DNA of 64,000 bases from Amphiura filiformis (taxonomy: Eukaryota > Echinodermata > Ophiuroidea > Amphilepidida > Amphiuridae). The first letter of the stretch is position 1; every line of letters starts with the position of its first letter. The translations under genes were made by a program, and so were the position numbers. Shown here in pieces: positions 1 to 10,785 of this stretch. Under the pieces are notes generated by a model. That model did not search any database and had not been told where the DNA came from. It saw only the letters and a list, made by a program, of their open reading frames with translations. The stretch covers positions 52,603,365 to 52,667,364 of the forward strand of contig NC_092644.1 in the NCBI RefSeq assembly GCF_039555335.1, given 5' to 3'.

Positions 1-56
1 CAGACTGTGCTTGCCAAATTTGTAGTCAAAGGGTGAAATACATGTATGATTACGCT

Positions 57-254
57 TTAAATACGTGCATCACTATTTTGGCATTGAGGTCGATGTTCCA
101 CGTTTTGCTTCAGGTAAACTTGGTCACCAACGATAGAAATGGTGCTGAACCATTTGGCTTCATCTGCAAATAATGCAATGCAGGTATCTGGCGAAAAAGA
201 AGATGGCATGGCATTTATAAAAAAGAAAGAAAAATGAGTGTCACGGTATGTCAT
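57..254 (-). mobile_element. LINE reverse-transcriptase fragment
   Basis: The minus strand encodes a piece with the pattern F-I-N-x-M-P followed about 13 residues later by A-L-F-A-D-E and then a spaced V-Y-L-K-Q. This matches the region around the catalytic F/Y-A-D-D box of Jockey/CR1-type LINE reverse transcriptases, where the usual text is FINDMP ... ALFADD. The second Asp of the box is Glu here, so the catalytic centre is lost, and the similarity fades on both sides. It lies upstream of the first visible SLC23 exon, probably in an intron, and runs antisense to that gene. Seen: the motif order. Inferred: the LINE clade. Confidence 0.55.
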
Positions 255-531
255 GAGAGGAGCACCTCATAACAACTCTACTATAGGGTATATGTATAGT
301 ATATACCAAAATCTGTTATGCAATGTCCAAACTAAACTACAACATCAGGCAAAAAATCATGTTCATAATACAGTTCGTACACACAGTGCGGGACATTAAA
401 ATAACCGACCGAGTAACTTTCGAAAGAGTGGCTCGCATTGGTAACGGTAACATAAGCGCTGTTATTAAACTTAAATCTAAAGTTGACTCATCTGTTTAAT
501 GTTTAAGTTTTTATTTATACATCTATTTCAG

Positions 532-1873
532 CATTTTTTGACATTTTTTGGTTCGGGAATAACTCCACCGCTTCTACTTGCTGGTCCGCTATGTATGGAT
601 CAAGACCCGCTAGCGGTTAGTCAACTGATATCGACTGCATTTTTCATAGAAGGAATTATCACCCTGCTGCAAGTTACGTTTGGCGTCAGGTACGTACATG
701 TTATTCATATAAACCATATTCAAAATTTGGATAGGGTGAATCTATTTCTGAGTAGTATGACATCGTTATTGATGTCGCAGCGTACGTTTAAATCAAAGTA
801 AACCAAGTTAGAGCAATATCCTATTGCCTTGCGTTCAGTATCCATTGATGAAATCTGTTCGGCTGTCATTGTATTATTCTTTTTGTTTCATGCATTTGGA
901 GGGATCAACACATGAGATAATCAATAGCAATTGTCATTATTCACATTAGCGGTGATTATTCACTTAATTTCAAATTGAAACATGACCGACTCCAATAATA
1001 CCCCGCGTATGTATGTACATGTGTCCCCATTTCAAAGCATCCATTTTGTACTTGGCTTTCAATGTGTAAACCTGGGGCCGTGATTTCCAAAAATAAAAAT
1101 CGATTGATCTTACGTTTGATTTACCACACGTAAACCACCGGCATAAACCATATTTAATCAAATGCAAGGTGTAAATCTTTGTAAATTGATTATCATTGTA
1201 TTTTGGTACTTTTTATTCAAGGTTTGGTTACTTTTTATTTGTTAAGGTCCCTTATTGCGCATTTGACAGGTTAAATCTTTTTATCAACAGATGAACCTAA
1301 TTTATACAAGGTTAACTCGAAAAAACACACCAAATGATTGATCTATATTCACCAATGAAAATGAATATCGCCTTTTTTGTTTGTAGATTGCCCGTTGTTC
1401 AAGGAGGAAGTATCGCATTTCTTGTGCCAGCATTTGCCCTTCTGAATACTTATGGGGAATGTCCAGTCTCTATAACACGTACGTAATTGCCTTACGTCAT
1501 AGAGGTATAGAAATGAAAATTTAAATTAAAGGGCATATATATTGCTCGGACAACATCATATCATTGGCAAGCTAATATTATGAGGACAATGAAAATGACT
1601 CATTGTTTTGAGAAAATAAGTCGCTTAAAATTCCGCAAAAACCAACTGTAAGCGGTGAGTTCCTTCGAATGAGACAGATTGGTCCTAGAAACTAGTGCGA
1701 TGTCATGAAATGAAGTGTGCCAGCTTTGAGAGAATGGACTGTCAAAACTCTCAATGCACAGAACGTATACTGGTTTTGTTATCAGAAAAAATGTGTGAAG
1801 TAAGAATTACAAATGTAATGGTTTTTACACATATGGATAAAATCAGGCCGCTGCATGTATTTTCATAGAAATT

Positions 1874-1905
<32 letters not shown>

Positions 1906-1966
1906 GTTGGTTGATTGATTGAGTGATTGATTGAATGATTGATTGATTGATTGAAGGATTGATTGA

Positions 1967-2015
<49 letters not shown>

Positions 2016-5000
2016 TGTTGGTTGATTGATTGAGTGATTGAGTGATTGATTGATTGATATCAATGATATACATGTGTTGTAGAGTAAACACATCAGATTT
2101 CAATTTCAGCCAATTCAACCCAAGAAGAAATGGCCAATTATACAGAGGTGTGGCACATAAGGATACGTAAGGTAGGGTCTGTAAACTACAGCATAAATAC
2201 CAGCAGTAATATTAGCAGCATCACTACATCAATGTTATTAATACTGTTTTTTAATGATTTTTTTTTTTTTTTTTTGGCGATGGGACACCGTAGTTTTATG
2301 TCTTTATATTTTATATGGAAAGGTTTCCTATACAAAACGATTCTCTTATAAACCATCATGAGCACAGTTTCCACCTCGATACACCGGAGCACACATTTTC
2401 CTACAAGAGCTTCCAAGCAGAGAAAACAAGCAGTGAATGTCTCCACCATAGTCTTTTATTACACTACACGGTTGAGTGCATAGCAATGTGAGAGCTGTGG
2501 AGCTTCTAGCTGAAAAATGGGCCTTTTTGATTGGTTTTGTCGAAACTTCAAGTGTTCCCTTCATCCAATCAGAATTTGTTTATATCAAACGAAACCTAAC
2601 ACTTCCCCTAAAAACACTTTTAGTCACTAGGTCAACAGATAACGCAATTCAATGTTATAGCAAGTCGAATGTGGTAAATCTGTTGAAAACTACTCTATCC
2701 AAGCACATTTTTTGACCAAAATGTAGGTTGCAATATTTGTCAAATTTTTGTCATTAAATGAAAAAGCACACTAGTCACTAGAATGAGCAATGACCAATTC
2801 TCTTTAAATAGCAAATCTTGTGCAAAAAGTTACTATTTTCGCCTGTTATTATGACCCACATCAGTTATAGATCGTTGTTATCAATCCCTCAGATTCAAGG
2901 TGCCATTATAGGGGCGTCTTTTCTACAGATTCTGATTGGCTTTACTGGTATTATTGGCTTCCTGTTAAAGTTTATCGGTCCAATGACCGTTGCACCTGTA
3001 ATAGCTTTGGTTGGTATTGGTGCGGTGGATCCTGCATCGACAAGGGCTGGACAACATTGGGGTATTGCGGCTTTGTAAGTGACTGTGTTTTTCTGGAAAA
3101 ACAAAGATTCTTTTCTTCTATTCCGTTTTTAATTTCATCCTGGCCCGAAAGCCCTTAAAAATGGTGAATCCATCTGTAAGCATAATGATTCTAAACTGGG
3201 TGAGCTAACAAACACCACAATAAATATCCGTAGTACAACCAAACAAAAGCAAAATCTTAAAGACACTAAACTAAACAACCAAACTTTGTTTTGCGTATTC
3301 AAATACCTCATTCGGTACGATGCGACCAATTTGAATGAAAAAAATGAAGCATTTCAAAGATTTACATACAAATTTCTCTCAAAACACGCTAATTTGAATT
3401 ACCCTGAAGGAAGAAATGCCCCAAATATGCCACTTTAAAATTCTCTCTTTTTCGATTCAAATAAAGTCGCATCGTGCCGAATGTCAAAAATGCGCAGAAC
3501 AAAATATCCATCTGTTGATTACTTTATTTGGTAATTTAGGTTTAGTGTCTTTAAGAAATTGCTTTTGTTTTGGATCTACAGAAATATTTGAGCGCAGTAT
3601 ACAAGAATAATACCAATAGTTTCATTAATCCTTGTCTTTTTAATATACAGAACGATCATTTTGATTTTATTGTTTTCTCAATTTTTGAGTAAAGTTGAAA
3701 TACCTATCCCTGGATGGAAACATGAGAAGTGTAGTATTGCGGGAAAGGTTCCGATCTTCAAGATGTTTCCGGTAACTATTGCAAGCGAGTCAATACAATC
3801 CTTATCACACCAAACTCATCCACTTGCACACACCCATCCTTCGCGCGCATGTATCAGAGACGTACACATACATTCTCTCACTTTCCTTCATTTAACAGGG
3901 TTAGGTATTCGTACGTGAAAGTAGTACACGTCATTGTAATGTACCGTATGTGTAGTAATCAAATACAGTTAGCTATTGTAGCAATAAGTACTACCGTATA
4001 TTATCCTGATAGCCAATTCTTACGAACTAACGCTTAAGGCTGTGGTTGTTATCTATTAAAGATAATGAGCTATATAAAACTCGAAAAGTTGCCGCATTAT
4101 GTCGAGGTAGTGAGTTTCTGCAACCATAGGATATATGCTACAAGTCATGAAGCCCGGGGGGGGGGGGGGGTCACTCTCACACAAAAGTGCCTCCCACGTG
4201 TCCGAACACCTTTGAAATGCACCCTTAATGGCAAATTTTCACATAACCAAATTGCACCCCTTAATGGCGAAACACATGCAAAATCCTACCGTAAATGGCG
4301 TAGCACATGCAAAAACCATACCCGAAATTGCGTGAACTGAGAAATATCTATATTGATACCCTAAAAGTCGTAAACAGGGAAATGAGTTAATTTGATACCC
4401 AAGGTGTCTTTTTGATGCTGCAGACATATAAATAATATTAGATACTGAAGAAAACATGCACAAAAGTAACAAGAATCAATTAAAAAGTGGTGATTTTTAT
4501 CAAATTGTGCACACTCACTCAAACAATAATATTACTAAACCTAAACATCTAAGGATTTGGCTGAAAAAGGACCCCTAAATGGCGATGTACCCCTTTTTTA
4601 AAAAGACGTCGACGACGTTGTGTGGTGAAAAACATGCCCTTTTAGACGTTTTTCTTGGACACGGGTACGAGTGGGTAGCAAGTCAAGTAGTGAGTGACAT
4701 GAAGTCAGTAAATTACGGCAAGTTGTTTAGCTTAAAAATCCCCAATCAGAGGATCCCAACACAACTAGTAGTCAAATATGGAAATAACACGTCTTGTATG
4801 TGATTTCATGGTCTGACCTCCCTGTTTATGCGCAGTAATTCCGTAATTAATATTGAAGCATTATAAAAAAAAAATAATGCGTTTCTTCATATCAAATTAT
4901 AATTATTGTTTTGTTTCATTAGATTGTATTGGGTGTACTACTCACGTGGTTAATTGCCTTTATTTTCACTACAACTGGAGTTTTCCCGGAAGATCCATCC

Positions 5001-5432
5001 AGCTACGGCTACGAAGCGCGAACAGACCTTAAGTCCGATGTTATTGAAGAAGCCTCGTGGTTTCGCATACCGTATCCAGGTAAAGCTTAATTAGGGTAAT
5101 TGCTAACTGGGAAATTGTGCATTATGTTAAGAAAGACGTATAGCTTCTTCGTTTTGCATACTGTATCATGTAAGCTAAATTATGGTAACTGCTGACCGGA
5201 CCCTTATGATCTCTTTAATAATGCAGATTCGGAATTGTATTTATTATTTGTACTTGTCTATTCTAAAATCGACACCCCTTCCTTTTACATATATTTTCTA
5301 TTCAATACCAAATTTTATGATTATTCCTGATGCATTGTTTCCGCGTTGTCTTTAGCATTAATTAATTAATTTAATCTATTTATTAATTTTATTTGTTTGT
5401 TTATTTATTTATTTATTTATTTATTTATCTAT

Positions 5433-5499
<67 letters not shown>

Positions 5500-8400
5500 T
5501 TTTCTAGATTTGTTTGACTTATATGTATTACAGAAATTTAACCTTTGTCCTTGTCATTATATGTTGTCGAAATAATCGTACGCAGTGACGATCTCTTGTT
5601 TTAAGTGATATAAGTTGGATAATACGAAAAACGGTCCATACATTCTAGTTCGTTATTTTTCCTAGATGATTCACGTTTATTTATACAATACACTTGTGTG
5701 ATTTTTTTTGTAATCAATAGGACAATGGGGATTGCCCATTATAACTCTTGCTGGAGTACTTGGTATGTTTTCAGCCGTTATTGCCTCTGTCATTGAATCA
5801 TTAGGAGATTATTATGCTACCGCAAGGATGGCGGGTGCACCTCCTCCCCCGCCTCATGCTGTAAACCGTGGAATAGGAGTGGAGGGCATTGGTTGTATAC
5901 TGGCTGGATTATGGGGCACAGCTAATGGAACAACTACATTTTCCCAAAATGCTGGTCTAGTTGGTCTAACTAGGGTGAGGTTAACAAATTGACAACTAAC
6001 AAATTGACAAGTCTGGCGTTGAGCGTTTCATGCATGCAGCAGCTAAATATTTATCTTTAAAGTTTCGCTTGTTCACTTTTAGTATCGTATACATTTCTAT
6101 GTATGTTTTTTGCGAAGTTGTGATAATAATGTCAGCTGTCATATATTTTCTTCGTTTTATTTGTAGGTGGGAAGCCGCGTTGTCATACAAATTTGTGCAA
6201 TAACCATGATAATAGTAGGGATGCTCGGAAAGGTGACTGCACTTTTTTCTAGCATTCCACTTCCGATTGTTGGAGGAATCCTGTGTATTTTATTTGGTAA
6301 GAAAACATCAAAGTACCTAAAGTTAGTTACCAAGCAATTCCATGTGGACAGTTTTGATACACGCAGGTGGAACATAACGGTTTATTTTTCAATATTTAAT
6401 AACTTTGTAACCTTCTGTTTGCTTGAAACCGTCAGTCATGCAATATGCATATTTCATTTATTTTAGGTACGGTATTGGCTGTAGGACTATCTAATCTTCA
6501 ATATGTAGATTTGAATTCCCCTCGTAACATGCTTATTCTCGGTTTCTCATTGTTTATGGGTATGCTTATCCCATATTGGGCTGGAAATAATCGAGAATTG
6601 ATTGAAACAGGTAAGCACATAAGAAAGAGGCAAAGGAGGGAGATGAGGAGAAGGAGGAGAATAAGAAGGATGCTGTTGATACATTATCTGTCTGCAAATA
6701 ACCATATTATTAATCATGACCATGTCGTCTTACCATTTCGTGCTTTACCCAAACAAACATAATTTTCCATGTTTTCACCCATAGGAATCCTTGAATTAGA
6801 TCAAATCATTATTGTTCTGCTCACTACTGGAATGTTTATTGGTGGTGTTTTGGCATTCTTCCTGGATAACATAATACCCGGTGAGTGTTTTTAAATTCCG
6901 TAACGAATATTTTGAAATCTTGATACTTCAATTCCAATTGCAAAGCTATAAAGGGGGATTATTTGAAAGCAGCTCTAGTGAAAATAATAGTCATGGTTAT
7001 GTCCCGGGTAATTTTAGGACAAATTTCACGAAAAATGCAAAAGACTCACGAAAAATGCAAAAGAGACTCAAATGGGCTTATAATAAATTTGAATCAGTGA
7101 AGTTAACCAAAGTAACTAGGAGAGTCTTGGCAGGGCCGGATTTACTATAGGGCCAGATGAGCCCGGGCCCAGAGCCCCCAACTTTTGGGGCCCCCCAAAT
7201 TGCCCTATGCAGTGTGCATCTTCCATTTTAGCTGAAAAACACCATGTTTTGGGGCAAAATATAGTACAAAAATTGCAAAATTTGGCGCGCTTCGCGCGCA
7301 CTGGCCCATTATGTAGCAAAATTCAGCATCAATTTGGGCTAAGATTTACATTTTTCGCGCGCTACCATGCTACGCGCACCGTAAAGTTCTGGTAAAATCT
7401 AAAAACCTGGCCACTTGAGTGCACATGCCTCCCTCACGGTTCGTTTGGGGCCTCCAAATTTTGGCCTGGCCCAGGGCCCCCAAAAAGGTAAATCCGGCCC
7501 TGAGTCTTGGAAGTCACAATTACCACCATTTCTCAAAACGGCAGACCGTATCAATCAGTGTTACGATTTTTCCTAATAAGCCCGGCTAATATGTGATCAA
7601 TAAGGAGTGTATGTGCCAATTCTGTTGGCTTTATCACCTTGGGCTCAATTAGATGGTCTACTCTGCAGTAAGGAAGCCTCCATGTCCCCGTATGCTGATG
7701 CGTGCAAATAAGCCACCAAGTAGCTTGAGCTAATCAGGAGACCATTATGATGAAGAAAGTTAAACACGAAGCTTAATTTTGCTCACCTGAGAGCTTTCGG
7801 AATGTAACACTATTTCTTGTTCACTCGACGCGTTGATGGACTGGTGAAAAATGCTTACTACTGCTAGTCAGTGACCGTCTGACCGTGACGTAGGTCACGT
7901 GTCTGACACTGACGCAGTAGGGAGTTGTAAGCTCCAGAAAATCTATGGCGGCCCTGGTCCCGGTTCAAGTCACTTTTATTAGTCCTGATGTGAATAGACT
8001 CCTTTACGCCCTTCCGGAACTAGACCGTTTCTTTATCGAGGATTTTGACCCAGCTCCAATCAACTGTATGTCCTGCCTTTCTGATGGTCTCCCACAAGAG
8101 AGGTGGTGGTACTGGGTCTGCGGTGTTCAGCGATTCTGGTGTTAAGCTGACGGGCTGTCTCACCAACATAAGCAGAGTTACAGTTCCACAAGTCCATCAA
8201 TGAGTGAACAAGGAATAGTGTTACATTCCGAAAGCTTTCAGGTGAGCAAATTTAAGCTTTGAGTAAATGTTTAACTTTCTTAATCATAATGGTCTCCTGA
8301 TTAGCTTTTGTTAAGTCTACATCAACATAAGACCATTATGTTCGCTTTCATTTGCAACAATTAAGAGTATAAGGGTCGGTTGATATTTGTTTTCTTTTTT

Positions 8401-9273
8401 TCTTTAACAAAAATATGTTTGAGTAGTTCAATTCCTTTATTATTTAGCCAAAAATGGAAATAATTTCAGAGGTACACTGTTGAGCAGCTAGTACTCTAGA
8501 TTAACAGTAAAGCACCAGTCCATTACCAGTGTACTCTACATGGGACTCTGATATGTGTACTCAAAAGTACCCATACAGATACTCTAGAGTACCAATGAAG
8601 TAGGCCTAGCTGGGCAGCAGTTTTACCTCTAGGGGCGGCAGAACTAGGAATCGGGTAGTGTTGACGGTTGACGTAGTCACTATAAGGGACCGTTCACAAA
8701 CACTTGTTAGGGGGCCTGATGCAAAAAGGGGGCCCTGAAATTTTTGACCCCCCTAAGGGGGGGGCCTGAAAAAAAAATGACCACAAATTTTCCTGGAAAA
8801 ATTGAGTTAAAGCTTTTCTATGGGGTTGACCCATAATTTTCATGTCAAAAAGGGGGGCTGAATTTTTCGAGGTCTGTAAAGGGGCCCCGAAAATGTTCGC
8901 GATAAAAAATTTTGCATCAGGCCCCCTTACAAGTGTTTGTGAACTGTCCCTAACTTAAGCTTGATGGATATGATAGTATATATGAAGTATGATAAGCATA
9001 AGATAACTGCTTCTATTCCATTGTGTTTGACGTTTAGGAACTACCGACGAACGAGGCTTAGTTGCATTTTCACGACAGTACAAAGAGGACGATGATGAAA
9101 TCAACTCCTTGGATGTGTACGATCTTCCCTTTGGTATGACACTTCTGCGACAGTGGAAATGGACACAGTACATTCCATTTAGCCCGACATACAAGAGGAA
9201 GGAAATAACGGTTAACAAAAAGGAGGATCATTCTAATATGGGATATCTAGAGACTGATGAAAACGGGGTTTAA
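532..9273 (+). CDS. slc23a1-like: SLC23 family nucleobase/ascorbate transporter, 3' eleven exons
   Basis: Multi-pass plasma-membrane transporter of the NAT/NCS2 family, whose members carry ascorbate or nucleobases, often with sodium. Exons: 532-689, 1387-1478, 2110-2171, 2893-3074, 3651-3771, 4923-5079, 5721-5974, 6167-6296, 6467-6610, 6785-6880, 9038-9273. All junctions are AG/GT and the phases agree; together they give 543 residues and a TAA stop. The first exon opens inside TM1 with H-F-L-T-F-F-G, the second half of the family QH motif, so the N-terminus lies before position 1. Other family landmarks are LPVVQGGS, the REIQGAI-like [17 protein letters not shown], the core signature [10 protein letters not shown] spanning the exon 7/8 junction, [12 protein letters not shown], and a C-terminal GTTDERGL tail. 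The signature starts with Q, whereas vertebrate SVCT ascorbate carriers have P there. A family-size protein is about 600 residues, so roughly 50-100 are missing upstream. Identity to the family is very secure; substrate is not. Confidence 0.95.
1526..1850 (+). repeat. Dispersed repeat, family R1, copy 1
   Basis: About 320 bases inside an SLC23 intron that match 10463-10785 in the same orientation over their whole length, with scattered substitutions and small indels. Shared landmarks are the start TTAAAGGGCATAT, the stretch ACAACATCATATCATTGG, CCGCAAAAACC, and AATGCACAGAAC. I saw no coding content, inverted ends or poly-A tail, so the class is unknown; it could be a SINE-like or MITE-like interspersed repeat. 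Confidence 0.6.
1873..2060. repeat. (ATTG)n microsatellite
   Basis: Tetranucleotide array of ATTG/TTGA units with a few interrupted units, lying about 50 bases before the short third visible SLC23 exon (2110-2171). Open frames through it on the minus strand encode only Ile-Asn-Gln-Ser repeats and are not genes. Confidence 0.95.
4150..4620 (+). repeat. G-tract-led interspersed repeat remnant
   Basis: Opens with a run of about 14 G, then carries spaced short phrases such as CCCTTAATGGC, AAATGGCG and ACACATGCAAAA that recur imperfectly through the segment. The G-run followed by TCACTCTCAC resembles the ends of the CCCGGGGG-type MITE described at 12.5 and 16.3 kb, but the interior is different and I found no matching right end. 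It occupies the intron between the exons at 3651 and 4923. Confidence 0.35.
5396..5502. repeat. (TTTA)n microsatellite
   Basis: More than 25 nearly perfect TTTA units in the SLC23 intron between the exons ending at 5079 and starting at 5721. The 60-codon open frame across it encodes only Leu-Phe-Ile-Tyr repeats. Confidence 0.97.
7131..7502. mobile_element. hAT-like MITE with perfect 8-bp target duplication
   Basis: Element of 372 bases bounded by perfect 15-bp terminal inverted repeats, CAGGGCCGGATTTAC at the left and its complement at the right. It is flanked by an identical 8-bp direct repeat, AGTCTTGG, at 7123-7130 and 7503-7510. An 8-bp target duplication and ends beginning CAGGG are typical of the hAT superfamily. 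No transposase is present, so it is non-autonomous. The interior is GC-rich near the ends and has CGCGC tracts in the middle. It sits in the last SLC23 intron. The clean duplication suggests a fairly recent insertion. Confidence 0.85.
7722..8312 (-). mobile_element. Penelope-like element remnant with inverted arms
   Basis: Two arms of roughly 100 bases, 7722-7825 and 8203-8312, are inverted copies of each other and share phrases such as AGGAGACCATTATGAT and TTCGGAATGTAACACTATT. Between them, the minus strand encodes [10 protein letters not shown] followed by R-I-A-E-H-R-R-P-S and a segment ending in K-E-S-I-H-I-R. That order matches the GIY-YIG endonuclease region of Penelope-like retroelements. 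The copy is broken and strongly truncated. It lies in the last SLC23 intron, antisense to the gene. Confidence 0.6.
8686..8950. mobile_element. MITE with ~40-bp inverted ends and TAA flanks
   Basis: The left 42 bases starting GGGACCGTTCACAAACACTT are repeated inverted at the right end with two mismatches, and each outer end touches TAA (8683-8685 and 8951-8953). A 3-bp TWA duplication is what PIF/Harbinger elements make. The 265-bp interior is G-rich and noncoding. It lies in the last SLC23 intron about 90 bases before the terminal exon, so it is close to that exon's splice acceptor. Confidence 0.65.
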
Positions 9274-9298
9274 CAACCTGAAAACATTCCATTGAACG

Positions 9299-9304
9299 AA
9301 TAAA
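9299..9304 (+). promoter_or_regulatory. Candidate SLC23 polyadenylation signal
   Basis: AATAAA lies 26 bases after the SLC23 stop codon. A second AATAAA is at 9380-9385, which would give a more usual 3' UTR length. Which one is used cannot be decided from sequence alone. Confidence 0.4.
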
Positions 9305-9732
9305 ACATTCCATATTGTTTTATACATAATTTCATATATATTTTCTTCCACTTACATTTATAAATGATCAGGAATACAAAATAAATCAAAAATATTAAAA
9401 AGTAATTGATCAAATTAAATGACAAGAGTTATATTATTATCATTAAATAAATGTGACACGTTCTAATAGCTTCTAATCCAATCAGTCCAATCAGACCAAA
9501 GTCGCAAATAAGCGGCCCGAAAACATCATTGCATTTTTATAGGATTTGTTGTGGAAATCAAGACAAAAGACTTGTACAAAGTCTAATATCCGTCTGCGCT
9601 CTAATGCATTTTCTATTCTTATCTATATTAAAATTCAACATAAAATAGTAAGATTTAAAGTAAGCATTTCTGAATGCTTAGACTTGAGCTAAGTCTTTCA
9701 AATTAGCGACAATTATTTTGGTATGGGTTTTA

Positions 9733-10162
9733 GGGGCTGTGCAATAATTATGAGCCCTGGGGGAGGGTAAAATTGGGGGGGCAAGAAATTTTTGGCGAGA
9801 CGAAAGGGGGGGCAAGCAATTTTGGCAAGCCGAGAGGGGGGGCAAGCGATTTTTGGCACGCATTCACGGGGCACCTTTTTATTAAAATGCTTTAAAAGGC
9901 TTAGGAAAACGGTACGGAAACGCTTAAATATGCAAATTTTCCTGCTCGCTGCGCTCGCAACATACATCTAGACCATTTAAAGTTTGGAATTTGGGATCCC
10001 AAAAATTTGGCATGTTCAAGGGGGGGGGGGGCAAAAATTTTTGGCGGGCCGAAAGGGGGGGCAAGCGATTTTTGGCGGGCCGAGAGGGGGGCAAGCGATT
10101 TTTGGCGAGCCGTTCGGAAATTTTACCCCCCCGGGGGGGGCTGATAATTATTGCACAGCCCC
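9733..10162. mobile_element. Harbinger-like MITE with G-run internal repeats
   Basis: Element of 430 bases with perfect 19-bp terminal inverted repeats, GGGGCTGTGCAATAATTAT, and a 3-bp TTA duplication at 9730-9732 and 10163-10165. The TTA flanks and size fit PIF/Harbinger MITEs. Each side of the interior holds several tandem copies of a unit made of seven or more G, then CAAGC, then GATTTTTGGCG. Open frames through it are Gly- or Pro-rich artefacts. A related partial copy is at 49231-49440. It lies about 460 bases past the SLC23 stop. Confidence 0.75.
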
Positions 10163-10462
10163 TTACCCAACTTTGAATTTTTGAGCCCTGTTTAAGAAGC
10201 CATTTTAGTTTTATGCAAATCAACATTTTCCCGCCACGCGGTACTAAAAATGAATTCACTTGGGTGCTATGTATGTTAACTCGATGTTTTACACAGGGAC
10301 GGGGCCAGGGTATGACACGTACAAATTTGAAGTATGTATACTCACTGATATTGGTGCTGACTTCCTATGTGACATGATAATTTACTTGTTATGCATTATG
10401 CAATAGGCCAACTTTGTATCATAGTCACGTGGTGATTTCCAAACTTTTTATCACTGGTTATA

Positions 10463-10785
10463 TTAAAGGGCATATTTATTGCTCTGACAACATCATATCA
10501 TTGGAAAACTAATAATATGAGGACCTTGAGAATGACTACTTTTTTGAGAGTTTAAAATTGATATTCCGCAAAAACCGACAGTAAGCGAGTGAGTTTCTTC
10601 GAACGAGACAGATGTGTCCTTGAAACTACAATGACTATGGCATGAACGTTGTGAGAGAATGGACAACACTGTCAATGCACAGAACAAATAGTTCCGGGTG
10701 TTGTTTCCATCAGAAAAAACTCTACGTCAAGTATTACAAATTTCATGGTTAGTTTTTGCACATAAAATCGGCCAATGTTGTCTTA
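10463..10785 (+). repeat. Dispersed repeat, family R1, copy 2
   Basis: Same-orientation copy of the sequence at 1526-1850. Conservation is spread evenly along the length without a coding pattern, so it looks like an interspersed repeat rather than a shared exon. Confidence 0.6.

Noticed and set aside
1-530. Search for the missing N-terminal SLC23 exon before 532
   Set aside because: No segment with a GT donor of correct phase encoded the TM1 lead-in; the exon must be left of the window.
1843-2118. 91-codon minus-strand frame rich in Ile-Asn-Gln-Ser
   Set aside because: It is a translation of the ATTG microsatellite and has no other content.
5393-5575. 60-codon frame of Leu-Phe-Ile-Tyr repeats that could look like a membrane peptide
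   Set aside because: It is a translation of the TTTA microsatellite in an SLC23 intron.
9678-10259. Several overlapping Gly- or Pro-rich frames on both strands
   Set aside because: They arise from G-run repeats inside the Harbinger-like MITE; no start context or family resemblance.
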